From: Lunularia cruciata
Lineage: Eukaryota > Streptophyta > Marchantiopsida > Lunulariales > Lunulariaceae
DNA length: 64,000 bases
Assembly (NCBI GenBank): GCA_948567375.1
Contig: OX419760.1
Location: forward strand, 44,268,001 to 44,332,000
Direction of reading: 5' to 3'
Both the position numbers and the translations under genes were made by a program. How positions within the stretch are numbered: the first letter of the stretch is position 1; the number at the start of each line of letters is the position of its first letter. The notes beneath the pieces were generated by a model. The model was not told where the DNA came from. It ran no database searches and saw only the letters and a program-made list of their open reading frames with translations. Below, piece after piece: positions 12,861-25,555 of this stretch.

Positions 12861-14170
12861 TGTGACCAATAAAGCAAGAAATGGCTAAACCACAATATTG
12901 TCCAAGTATAGATCCACTTAATAATCATGACCTAGTCAACCTAATGAAGGGAGATTCCATGAGAAGACAACGTCATGCTGACCAAAAAATAAAGGAGGCT
13001 GATCACAAGGCCACTACCAACAAAGAAAGAAGGGAAAACAATCAAGATCAGTCTGCAAATAAATGCCCAGCCATATAGCAGAGCAAATGAAGAACATGAG
13101 GACAACTAAGGACTTCCTAAGTAGCATGAAATATGAAAAAAAGTTGTGGTTGATGGTGGTATACACCATGATGGAGGACTTGGAGGAAATCTTGCCATTC
13201 TACAACAAACTCTATCCTACTATCAATCACCCATCAATACTAGTATGATATTTGCATAAACTTGCACAAATGACTACCCAAGGAGAAGGCTCTTTTGTGT
13301 AACAAATTGATCAAGACCAAGGAGAAAATTGAGGTGATTGATAGAAGTATAGAGAAGTTTCAAAAGGATGAGCTCCTATGACATGAGTAGTATGAGGCGC
13401 TTATTCTAGGGTTAAAATCAGAAGTCAAAGACCATAGTAACAAAATCGTTTACCAACAAGAGCAACACAAAGATGAACTACAGGCCTGAGATGAAAAATT
13501 GAGGATTCTCTAAGTTGAGCTAGAGGAAGCCTATACCAAGACAATTACTGCAAAAACATGATACAAGAACTTAAAGAAGATGACCAATCTTTGTATCTTG
13601 GACCTTTTTACAAGCCTCAAACATCAGGGAGAGGACAATGAGCAAAAAATTAAAATATGAGATGATTTGTTAAACAAACTCCATAGTGAAAAAAAAATAA
13701 AAATTGGAGATCAACCTTAAGGTAGACCATGCTCCACATGGCCATCCCACAGCCTTCAAGCACAATGATCTTGTCCTTTGGTGCAGACTACTGGAGATGC
13801 TTGCAATGATGTATGGCAACTCAACTCTTGAACCAATTGGAATGCATTGCAAACAAGAACCTCAAGCATACAGAGTTGAAGGACTTAAGAACACAAATTG
13901 ATGCATTGGAGAGGAGTGCCTAAAACTAATCAAAGCATTGTTCATCAAGTTGTTACATACTAACTCCAAGTTCAAGGAGACACTAGCTTTGTACAAGTAG
14001 TTGATGGTTATAGGAAGGAGCTTGTAGAATATGCAAAGGAGCAGGTAGTTTGTCACAAGTGCCACCAGGTTGTATTGTAGATGAGTAAAGATCATGACCA
14101 CTTCATAAAGAATGAGCAATGGTCAATTTTTTCAAGAATGATTGAGAGACATCTCATAGATAGGAAAGGG
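12861..14170 (+). pseudogene. Degenerate coiled-coil reading frame of unknown family
   Basis: Conceptual translation, allowing stops and frameshifts, gives a mostly charged, heptad-like protein rich in Lys, Glu, Gln and Asn. Readable pieces include MAKPQYCPSIDPLNNHDLV near 12881 and GLKSEVKDHSNKIVYQQEQH around 13415. Near its end is a short CHKCH motif (about 14050). Many in-frame stops show it is not functional now. It lies just upstream of, and in the same orientation as, the pogo-like transposase remnant, so it may be another part of the same transposon or a separate decayed element. I do not recognise the family. Confidence 0.35.
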
Positions 14171-14419
14171 TAGTTTTTGTACTCATAGTACAAGGCATTT
14201 TATGTATGTATATACTTTGTACATAGCTAGTTAGGTTATGATACAAATATCAAAATCATTGCTAAGCTCAATAAAAACCAATTCAACTAGCAAGCTAGCT
14301 CTCTCCTATGAGTATGGCATAAGTGAAGCCACCATCCAAAAGACTTAGGGAGAATTGGGACAAGAATCAAGAATGCTCTACTTTGATGTCTAAAGTAGCA
14401 AAAACCATGACATTTCAAG

Positions 14420-15611
14420 CTTCCATTGGTCACTTTATTGAGCTTGAAGACATGTTTTACCTCTAGATTGATAGCGTGCGCAATGCCAATTTTCTTGTTT
14501 TACCTTCTTTATTCATTGCAAAAGTGCGATGGATCACTTCTGATCTTGCAATTCTTATAGAGGATTTTAAGGTATTGTGGCATGGTTTAGCAGATTTTGT
14601 GCACATTGGGGGCCTGTAAAAACTTCACCTTCAAGGAGAAGGAGCAGAGGTTGACAAAAATGATCTTGAGCCTATGATTGCATTCAAAAATTTGTATGGT
14701 ATCATTGAACAATATGATGCAAAAAAATGGTATGGATGAAACAGGATTGTTTTACCAATTTCTCCCAAGATACACTCTCTTGATGCAAAATGAAGATTTT
14801 TCAATTACAAGAGTGAAAAAGAAATCTAAAGATTGCACATCTTTAGTCATTTGTGTGAATGCAATATGATTGCACAAGATTCCTTGTGTCCTTGTTAGGA
14901 AACCCACTCAATACGCCTACATCAAGGATTGAGACTCACCATAAAATATGTCTCTCAAGGAAAGGCTGGATGGATGTGGAGACCTACTAGAGATGGTTCA
15001 ACAAAGTGTTCTTTATAGAAGTGAAGAAAAGAATTGCATGTCACATGTTCTTAATAATGGATAATGCTCCCAAGCATTGTGATTCTTTTGAACATGAAGA
15101 AGGTCAAATAGTATTCTTTCCTCTGAACTGCACTAGTTGGAAACAACCATGCAACTAGGTAATAATTGTAGCAATGAAGAAAAGGCTAAGTATTTGTACC
15201 TCATGATGTGCTTGACTTCTTTGAACTTGATGAAGAGCAAAAAAGAGAACAAGGTCAATAATTTTGACAAGGAGCTATATCTATGGAAAATCTAGCGCAC
15301 CTACTTGATGCTAAAAATTATGTAAAGAGTGCTTGGGATGCAATATCTTCATCTCTATCAAGAATAGTTTTATCAAGGCGGATATTATGACATTGGCAAG
15401 TGATAGCAATGCTGAAGCAGAAACCAATTTGGTTGCAAAATTTATGCAAAACATGAAGTATTTGGGTATTCATATGGAGCACAAAGAATTACAAGTGTTT
15501 GTCAATATTGATAATGAGGACAGTGCAAAATATTCAATTGCAATCGTGGAAGTTATAGATGACATGCTAGCAACAATACAAATTGAAGAGATTGGAAGTA
15601 CAAATGATTAA
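14420..15611 (+). pseudogene. pogo/Tigger-like (Tc1/mariner superfamily) DDE transposase pseudogene
   Basis: Across several frames the translation follows a pogo/Tigger transposase. A Tc5/CENP-B-type DNA-binding helix-turn-helix runs from about 14430 to 14650 and ends in the characteristic GEGAEVDKNDLEPM. A DDE_1 catalytic domain follows. The first catalytic Asp is in MDETGLFYQFLPRYTL (codon 14735-14737) and the second in FLIMDNAP (codon 15060-15062). The third falls in the expected NCTSWKQP context but is Asn (codon 15153-15155) and is followed at once by a stop. KKKSKDCTSLVICVNA and HKIPCVLVRKPTQ match the domain between the first two residues. Stops and frameshifts are frequent, so the copy is dead. 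No terminal inverted repeats were identified. Confidence 0.75.
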
Positions 15612-17587
15612 AATGATTAGGATGACTCTATTGCAATTGAAAATCTCATTGCATTCAAAGTGTTTGAGTCCATCTATAATGCTTTCCTCAAAATTGAGGA
15701 TCAACTATCGGGCATGGAAGTGCAAACAAAGGCAGAAGTGACTTACAATGTTCTTTGAAAATTGTCTAAATTATTCCGATGCAACGTTATGGAATTGACT
15801 GTAAGTGCCAAATGCAAGAAAATCCAACATCAATGGTAACTCACTATTCATGACATGTTTCACTAATAAACATTGAACCCTAATTTTGGGACAAAATATT
15901 GCATACTTCAGCAGGAGGTTACTATACTTCAAGATAACTCCTATTGGATGCTGCAAAACTTCAAGGGCATTAGCAAGGAATTAGCAGAGTGTTTCAGGTG
16001 CTAAAATTTGTAGCACACAGTGCCTGCCATATTGCAAGAAAATCATAGGTTTACACATATATTATACATGCCTCTGGTAGTAACTCATGATTTGAAGGAA
16101 GATTCAGATGAAAAGCATCATAGCAAGCTTCAAATGGAAATCAAGGATGAAGGAGAAACCTTGTGTGCAATGGTCTCCTTGAGGTCCTTCAAAAGCTTGG
16201 TACTTAAAACCTACAAATAATCATATGGATCCAAAGTAAAGATTTACTACATGAGTAGGAAAAATTAAGTAGATATCTCCTCCGTTGAGACTACAACAAT
16301 CAAAATGGAGATATTGAGTTCCAAGCATAAGGCAAGTGCAAACTATTTTATGCATTGTAGTCTCCTTCCACCAATAGGTGCATCTATATTTGCATCATGC
16401 TTGGTCATATGTGCATTCTTTACCTTGTAGGAATTTCTTTATGCACAAATCTATGAAACTATGTTTTTGCTTGTTACCACCATACAAACTCCAACACCTA
16501 GAAATTGTTGGAGGATTGAGATCCCATTCACATAGGATTGAAATAAATACTCAAAACACTATTGAGTTGGGTTCCAATTTGAGTAACACTTGTATTTGAG
16601 TGTAGCTTTTGGCTAAAGGTCTAATTCTGGGAACAAAAATCACTAGGAACCATAGCTGCTAAGGACAAAAAAGTCCAATACTACTAAGGAAAAATATAAA
16701 TATTTTTCCGCTAAAAGACAAAGCCAAACAAAGAGTCTATTATAGATATAGATGTAATAATTAATGAGATCTAGATAGTTTCATCAATATTAATCTACAA
16801 GATAATAAGTTAAACTTTAATATCTACTCATAATCACTTAATGATTATATGTAATATCTCTACATTTCTCAATAAACTAAGTGCACAAGCATTTCAATTT
16901 TCCTCACAAAATGGAAATTGAAGCACATACAAGGTTGTTGTAGGAGATTTTATTAAGGCTTAAACCAAAATCCTTTGAAGACAAGAAGAAGAATAAAAGA
17001 AGAATAAAACCTGAAAAGAACATAAAGATTTTGGATTATCCTTCTTTAATTAGTATTCTTGAACTTCCATTCAAGCTACATAGATAAACCCTAATGTTAA
17101 ATGATAGATGTGGAATACTAACCTTCTTCTCATCATGACAAAGAAGATGTATGTCATGCTAGACATGTATGCATGAGGTTAATACTTTGGCTTCTTGAAG
17201 ATCTAAAGAGAGTGTTTGGTTATAGTTAATAATTATATGGACAAAGAGTCCATTGAAAAATAAACTAACGTTCTTATATTTAATGTGAGGAGAATCTTAT
17301 TATATGTAGTAACTATAATTTGCAAAGGAAAATAAGCTGGAAGAGGATGAAAAAGATTTCCAAGATGATAAGAATACTTATCCTAAATACATGATGATAA
17401 CAAAAACTATAATTCTAATTAAGTTAGACTTGAAATTTTTTATAAGTTTGATATAAATGATGAATTGGAAATAATGATCATTAATAGTAGTGTGGATATT
17501 CTACCATCTAATGTAATATGGGGCAGTAAGGTAGTAACAAAAAAAAAACAAGGAATGAATTCACTAAGGAAATATTGGTCAGGTAAC
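15612..17587. other. AT-rich DNA, possibly transposon flank
   Basis: The first few hundred bases may continue the transposase reading frame: an acidic segment lies directly downstream, with readable pieces such as FESIYNAFLKIEDQLSGM near 15665. Beyond about 16.6 kb nothing is recognisable. Confidence 0.35.
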
Positions 17588-17674
17588 CCTTCCTTCATCT
17601 CATTTTGAGCTCCACCAAGTTCATTTTTGGAAGGCTGATTACCTAAAATGATAAAGGGATGAGATGAAGGAAGG
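17588..17674. repeat. Small inverted-repeat element (MITE-like)
   Basis: Perfect 16-bp terminal inverted repeats, CCTTCCTTCATCTCAT at 17588-17603 and its reverse complement at 17659-17674, enclose 55 bp of non-coding sequence. The length and structure suit a miniature inverted-repeat transposable element or a solitary fold-back. No clear flanking target-site duplication was seen, so the assignment is tentative. Confidence 0.45.
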
Positions 17675-19390
17675 ATACTCTAAAGACTCTTAGAATAGAC
17701 TAACATCAAGGAGTGGAGACGGCTCAATTTCTTTTAAAGAATATCATCCATACAATCTCAATATCTCCTAAAATTGTATACCCAATGCTGATAGTTTTCT
17801 AAGATGTCTAGAGTGATATTCTCGGCAATCATAATTATATCTATAGCTACTCAAGCATTAGTTAGTTATGGCCAGGTTTTACATTATCGTGGTGAGAGGA
17901 AAATTGACTGTATGAACTACGTGCATTGACGATATCTCCGAGCCAGTATGATGAATTGGTGTATGGTATTTAGGTAGGCTGAATTGTTGCTTGATTTAAT
18001 AGATTGTGGATAGTTTTAGTGATAATGTATGGAAGCACTATAGATTTTGTTGGAGATTTGATTGTGTGGTGAACCATGTGCAGAAACATTGCACAAACTT
18101 CTTGAAATTGAAGTTGATTTGAGGAGAATTGAAGCCTAAAGTAAGTGGAGAAAACATAGAGGAAAAAATTGGAAAGTATAAGTATTGAAATTATAAGAGA
18201 AAAATACCCCCTTTTGCAAGGGCTAAATTTTACACCTATCACAACAATTACGTTTAGGTCCCACTCAGAAAGGGAATAAAATGAATAATTTGACAAAAGG
18301 TGAAGCTTTGATATACTATGAGAAAAGAATGTAGATGGCTGTCTTGAGTAGATAGGATTAATTTATTTTGTAGTTCTGATTTTCTAGAGTAAGGACAATT
18401 ATAGCATAACTTAAAAGAGTAAAGGTATAGATATAATTTTTGAAAATAATGACCAAGACAAGAAAGGGATAATAGAAATAAAGGCATTTTTGGAGAAAAA
18501 TGAGTACAAACCTGAGGGATACAAGAAAATATCAATGGAAGAATGATATGTATAATGTATTTTAAATGTGAAAAATGATAAGGGTTTACCTTGGAATATC
18601 AAGGAGCATGATATGATTGTTAGAAATGTGCAAATCGAAACTAGTATTCCCAAATCATATGCTAAAGAGCCAATTAATGGCGTGCACCAGCAGACTAAAG
18701 AGGTATTTCTCACCAACTATTCAAAACATGTACTTATAAAGCAAATTATAGTGATTCCCATCAAAGGCTAAAATAATTTAAATAAGAAGAAATTTCCAAA
18801 ATATAATTAGATGAAACTCCAAAGTATAGGATGACAGCAATGATGATTAGAAGCTACTGATGTTTACGGTTAACGAATTGAAGGTAAAAAAATTCTGAAT
18901 ATAAAATGTTAAAATAAGTATAATTGTGCAAATTTTTTTACCGAAAAGATTTAATCGTACAATGAGAAACCTTACCTATGCCTCGTTTGGGATGATTCTG
19001 GTTTGTGCGTATGGCAAGATGATAAAGATAATGGTTTTCTCTTTTGAAATAATTGAAGAACTCATTCACCACATCAACCGTGCGTTAGGATCTCCAACAT
19101 CGTTAGGTCCATTTTCCAATTTTAAATGAGATTGAGATGCATTCCTTATACATATATAACAAAATGAAAATAAAACCTCAAGTAAGGACATTGCCCCACT
19201 ATGTCTCGGAACCAACTATATTCTGAAGCCGATAAAGACCAAGTGCGAAAACAAAATCTATTATAGATATAGATGTGTGTGAGTATGAACAAATCTTCAG
19301 GACCTGGTACGCTATCCGATTTTTAAATAGTGAGATGCTAATGCGGTGCTAATCTGGAGGTATAAGAGTGTTTTTAATGCTGAATTTAAG
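17675..19390. other. AT-rich intergenic DNA
   Basis: No gene or element was recognised. Short open frames on both strands are AT-driven. Confidence 0.4.
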
Positions 19391-21445
19391 AACATGAATC
19401 TCTTTACCACAACTTGTGACAACTCTTGACCTTATTAGCGCATATCAAAATTCTACATGTTAATGTGTTCTGTATTGTGGGTCACGTAGTGGCAACTGTG
19501 CCTGGTTGTGGAAACTGCGAACAACTGGTCCTGCCGCATGAGATAGAAGAGATAGAAATCTCTTCATCATCCGTGAAGTTCTCGAATTTCTGGCTGGAGA
19601 GAACTTTGACTGTGCTAACTGTCATGCACTTCCGGATTACATACAGCAGGTATGACCAAAGACTTGAGACATTTCCCCTTACCCGCTGCAGCTGTTCCTG
19701 TCATCTGTGTCAGTAATTTGAAGTGCCAGCTGCAGGCGCTATACGCTCAGCTGCAGACTCGTGAACTTTCTCTTCAGGATGGATAGGTATATAGAGGCAC
19801 GACAGCAATATGTCGAAGTTAACTCTGAAGGTTTTGTCGTTACCTGTCTAGCCTAGCGCGGGAATATGTTCTTAATCATCTCTGGTTGATGATGGGGATT
19901 CAGCTGATCAGATCTTGTAGAGTGTAATTGTTCTCATGCAGACTTTGTCCATGCAAACGTCTAGCTCAAGAAGATGGATGTGATCAAAGAGCCTGACATT
20001 TTAAAGTACTCTTTAAGGTTGTTAGTTATGGCGGAGACTCCTCCAACTGATACACCTCAACTTAATTTCCGCCCTGTGTGGTGCACCTTTCTCTATCTAT
20101 CGAGTCTGGCTTAGACTTCGCAACTCGCATTTTCACTATACAGATCAACAGTAGTTTGAATGCATGCAGTACTACTGTAGCAACTTTCGTTATGGACAAA
20201 CGATTTGGTTCCCAGCAAACTTCGAGTTCTACATGGATATATGAAGGTTCTTGCTTTTGCGAGCTCGTCTTCATCTGATTCATTATTAAATATTATAATA
20301 CTCTGGTAAGGGGTCTTAATCCTTATCGAATGTTAAGAGGCTCTCCTCTCTATATTTCCAAAGTTGCTGAGCGGGTGAATAGAATCTGTTGGTATTCAGT
20401 AGAAGTAGTGTAAATATTTAATCTTAAATTCTCTCTCTTCTGTGAGTGTTTAAAGCTGTTGAGCCGTTTCATCGAACACATTAATCTACACAGTGGTGCG
20501 ATCGGAGCCCAGATTGTACTTGTTCAATTTTGTAGGTATCCTCCAAATCTGACAGGACGTCTATTTTGAAAGGCTTGGCATGCTGTTATGTTTTGTATTC
20601 TGTACTTATAAGAAGGTTGAATTTACTACATAAGAGTCTTTCCATCTGATTCTTCGCTTTCCTATTGACTGAATTGTTTTCCTTACCGGTTTCACTAAAA
20701 AGCGAGTACTCTACAAATACATTTAACATTTATGTTTCAGATCAGAAACTCTACTTCCATCGAGCTGTAAGTTTCGTGACCACAATCAACCTGCAGCTGA
20801 GAATCAGGCTCGTTGATAACTTGGTGACTGTTTCTTTTATAACAGTGCTTAACGTCTCAATTCATAACTACCTGACTCTGACGTTCAATTAAGCCCTCTC
20901 CAGGTTTCTGCAGTACTTATACAGCACCGAACCTATGGATAGTGTCTAATCAAGAAGATCGAGCGTTCGCTTTCGTAATCAGGCTGTGAAAAAATCAAAT
21001 GTCAAATGAAGGTTGATATTAACCGTTTTATGCTGCAGGAATCCAGACAGCATGGGTTTTTCCACAGATTATAGGCCGGAACGAACAAAAATTTTAATTT
21101 TTTTCTAGATTGTATAGCTTCCGCTGAAAGGATCCACGTACATGGAATTGAAGATCTGGTTCCTACTTGCCGAATGGCATGCCCAAGGATGAGCATCTCT
21201 TCCTTCCATTCGCATGTAGGCTCATTGAAAGCAGTTCGAGTTCCGCAGGTTTTATGTTTATCCGTCCTTCGCCACTCCCTCAATATGTCGGACTGCATAT
21301 CGTGATCAACAATCTATTTTCGCGAAAGTACTTGAGCTCAACAGTTGAACTACATGCGGAAGGCCAACTGTATCAATCTAGGTGTTGTTATACCTCTTAT
21401 CCTTTTCTATGGAAATGGTTCCTCAGAGTGCCATGAGTTCATAAA

Positions 21446-21476
21446 GCATGGGTTCATCCAGTTGATGAACCCATGC
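21446..21476. repeat. Perfect 13-bp hairpin
   Basis: GCATGGGTTCATC (21446-21458) and GATGAACCCATGC (21464-21476) are exact reverse complements separated by 5 bases. Confidence 0.8.
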
Positions 21477-21526
21477 CATTAATGCTTAGCTTTACTCAAT
21501 GCGTCAAAGTCGAGTTCTCAGCCATG

Positions 21527-21550
21527 ACTGAAACACATCAGTGTTTCAGT
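21527..21550. repeat. Perfect 10-bp hairpin
   Basis: ACTGAAACAC (21527-21536) and GTGTTTCAGT (21541-21550) are exact reverse complements separated by ATCA. This lies 51 bases after the preceding hairpin. Confidence 0.8.
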
Positions 21551-22250
21551 TTAGACTTCTGTAAATTGAGTGGAATGTTGAGAATTATGATGCCTTACAG
21601 TGCTTAAGTTTGTCAAACACGACTCTGAGACAAAATGTGAAAAGCACAGTAAATCATCATCGACATCCCAAAATCTGTCCTGCGAGTGCAGTTTGCTGCT
21701 CATTGAATTCAGGTCCATTTACAGTTTTGCAATTTGATGCTCTGAAATCCACACCTGCGCGAATTGTTCGTGGTATATGCTACAATGTTAATATTGTATG
21801 CCATGATTATCTTCCAACTTCAAGACACGCGGTGAGCAACATCGATTGACTATTACTATAATTTCATAATTCGGTTTGAAGACATAATATGTTATAGTAG
21901 GGAATTAATCAAGATAGCGTATACAAAGGACTAGTCTTTACGATGCCTGCATGAGGACCTGGACAAGACCCAAATTTTACTGCTTGTCAATTCAAAAATA
22001 TGAATCAATAAAGATGAGTGTTGTGTGATTTGTTTATCAATGTGTCTTAAAGTTCGAATCTAGACGATAAAAGTGATTGGAATTCGGCACTCTCATTGAG
22101 ATGATGCTTGTGTAGTGTAAGACCATAATTGTAGCTCCAAATGGATGCGAGAGCAGCAAAGTGAAGTGAAAGCAGAGATGTGCAGAATACGCGGCTGCAC
22201 GAGAAATTTCCCCTACAACGGAAAAGAGTCAGCACCTGGAATATTAAAGC

Positions 22251-25200
22251 AGCACTAAACAGGCAACGAGTTGAGGAATTGAAAATTTGATTATGTAAAT
22301 AAAACCTTAGGAATCATATTAAACCAATTAACTGTGTACATGTATGTCGTGAGAGTGGTTATAATGTATAGCACTATATCCATTTGGAGACCACTCACTC
22401 CCTTGGGTCTCTGGCTTATGCCCGTTCTATTGCTCGTGCAGAATTTCAATTACACTTGAACATATAGCTCTAACTTGATAGTGGAAACAAAGATGGAGAT
22501 TAGTATAAGCTAAAGAGGTGATTACAAGTCACAAAATCTATTATTAACGATCTATACATTTCCATGTCATTGTTCTCACAGATATTTCATATTTCAGTGC
22601 AACGTAACCTAGAACATTTAAAGTTAGAGAATCGAATAGTTACATTACGAGTGATTCATAACATAAGAGTCACTCGTTTTTAAGAAAAGGTACACTGAGT
22701 CAGTCCAATATTGATGACATTATGACCATGAAATTCTGCACTGCATTCATGTAGTTCAATATGGAATATGAGATATTGTCTTAAGTCACGATGTTTTTTA
22801 GAAAGTAAATACACTTCCTTGATCCCTATTCTCAAAAGTAGTTGAAGTATAAATCCAAACATGTACTATAATATTTTCTTAGTGAGAATTTCTTTGTGTT
22901 TATGCAAGTATGAATTGTAATTGTAACTCTAAGTGTTTGTAAGTTTTTCTTAATTAATTCTTAGAATTTATTTCATATTATCAAAAATATATAAACATGA
23001 CTAATATTTTTGAATAATGTGTGCATACACACGTTCAAAATTGTAATAATTGTTGCTTGAAGTTAGAGAATTTTTCCGTCTTTATGTTATAGTGCAAAGC
23101 ACAAATTGAATTCTCCATAACTCACAATCTTATATAGACTTTAAAGTATTGTAAAATTTTTCTTGTTGCAGCCTTATCATTGGAAAGCTTTGTATCTCTC
23201 TAGATAATAAATATCTTGGATAAAATAAAATTTTATCATCTGCATAAAATTACTTTATTATTAAGATATTCCTAAAATTGGTTTTCTTGTAAAATTATAA
23301 TTTTATTCAACAAAATTATATTTCATAATAATTTATTTTTATAATTATTTAATTTTATAATAGCATTGTGCAGCAACTTCAACCACAACTTATATCTTCA
23401 AGGAAGATAGTCTAAGAGCATAGAAGATTTATCACTAAATTAAATATATATTTTTAATATTTTAATTAAAAAAATATGAATATTTTATATGTTGAAGATA
23501 ATTATGAAAACTAAAACTTCAAATAAGGTTCATATCAGTTAAAATATACCGGTACAAAAGCAACCATTATGATTGCTGATAAATATTAGTAGATATGACA
23601 TTTAAATTTATCATTGTATTAAAATGTACAAAAGTTTCTCTAAATTGAACATGTAGATATTAAAGCCACTTACATAGGATAAAGAATAATGATTCTTATT
23701 GGATTACATAATAGAATAAGAACTAGTTCTTATTCCACATGAAGTTATACAGTGAAATACTCACATACTCGGAGATGCTGATTAAGGGAGTTCTTACTGC
23801 AATTTGGTATTTAAACATCTTATTAATGTACAAATTTAAAATCTATTATTATCTAAAGATAATTTTTAGATTCAAATCATTTTTAGTTTTTTTCATTGAA
23901 TATGTTTTTCTACCAATACTTCAAATAATGGTCATGTTTAAGATACTTTGGTCTAAATTTAAAAAGTACTTTAGCCTGTAACCCTAACTCTATCTGTATA
24001 TATACATTTTGTTTATTTATTTATTTTACTTATTTTTGGTCATTGATCCCAGTATACTTGGGTATGTATCTTAAAAAGTGACCAAAACTAGACTTTTAGG
24101 TTGGGTTGAGTATCTTGGGATTGAACTTCATATTTCTAAGTTAATTTTGCTGGATGGAGAAGATAAGAAGTGGTGGCCTATAGTAAATAAAATCAACTTG
24201 AAACCTTAGTCAAATTTCATATCTGCTTGTAAAATAAACTTGATTTATAAGATATTTAAAATTATTCTCTTAGAGGAGTCTTATTATTTTGTTATTGTAG
24301 GTTGTAGGTTGTAGGTTACATTTAAAGTATGCAAGTAAAAATCTCATGAACTCCAAAAGAGAAACTCTATTTCTAGAGATGTCTTTAAACTGAAATACTA
24401 CCTGTAAAAAGCACCAATAAAGTTAAGAGAGTAACATATTTTGAGACTTACAATATGTTTAAAATTTATATATATAGTTACCAAGGATATAAGTTTGAAG
24501 GGATATATAAGTAAGGTAGGACTTGTCTTATCAATGTGAATATGAAAATTATTTATCGTGCAAGAATGAATATCGTTTGTCTATTTATAATGTTGTTGAA
24601 AAGCTACTCATTAAAATTTTACTATTTTATCATGGTCATTTATATATTCCGGATATTCCGTTCAAAGAAATACAGTTGGAATAGTAAGTTCTAAATTGGG
24701 TTTAATTGAATAGATGGAAGTAATACGAGATATTCTTTGAATTTTTAATCAAAAATTATAGGAGAATTATATTTTAAAATATCTAAAAGGAAAAGCTATT
24801 GAAGAATATATTTACGGACGCCAAAAATACTCAACATAAAAGCTGTCACACGAATCAGTGATAAATATAAAAGCAGTAAATTAGTACTTGCTTAAACACT
24901 TGAATTATCTTCAGCTTATTATTTATACATAAGATTTTTTTCCTTTTTACCCTTGTGAAATATTATAATAATCTCAATTTTTTTTAATAAATATTATATA
25001 AAAAATATAATTAAATTTAAAATATAATAATAATATTATTAAAACCAAATAATATCTAAAATTAAGTGTGACCAGGTATTTATTATTTCTCTATCTGCTT
25101 CTATATGCTTCTTATTCTATTCACTTATTCAACATAAATCTAAATTTATCATTAATGAAAATTAATCACATTCTAATGTATACAGATGGTTTACAGTACG

Positions 25201-25555
25201 TGCATAATAAAAATTAATTGAATTTTAAAAATAAAATGCATAACTAGTGGAATTTGAAATAATAAATATTCTAGTCAGGCTTTGATCAATATTTCTAGAG
25301 TAGATCTAGAACCAAAATTTTTGAAATCTAACTATACGTTGAAAGATACATAATTTTACAAACATAAATTTAAAAAAATTATAGTTATAATAAGTACTTA
25401 TTTGGATTAACCATACCACTATGTAATAACTAGAACATATAGTATAAGTTATCATCATATACTAACTATTTAGATTATATTTCTTAACTATCAATAGTCT
25501 AATTTATTATCATATACTGACTATTTGGATTATATTTTTAACTAGTAAAGGTCAC
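22251..25555. other. AT-rich intergenic DNA
   Basis: No gene, RNA or repeat family recognised. There is an abrupt composition change at about 25555, where sequence like that of the genic islands resumes. Confidence 0.45.

Larger units (their letters stand above)
19391..22250. other. Unrecognised island with splice-like sites
   Basis: Base composition returns to that of the genic regions. Plausible splice signals are visible on the plus strand: CAG/GTATGA near 19650, and a possible 26-bp exon at about 20741-20766 between TTATGTTTCAG and GTAAGTTTCG. A frame at 19426-19716 and one at 20078-20278 are open, but neither matches a family I know. This could be a gene of unknown product or a non-coding transcript. 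Two strong hairpins lie at 21446-21476 and 21527-21550. Confidence 0.3.
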
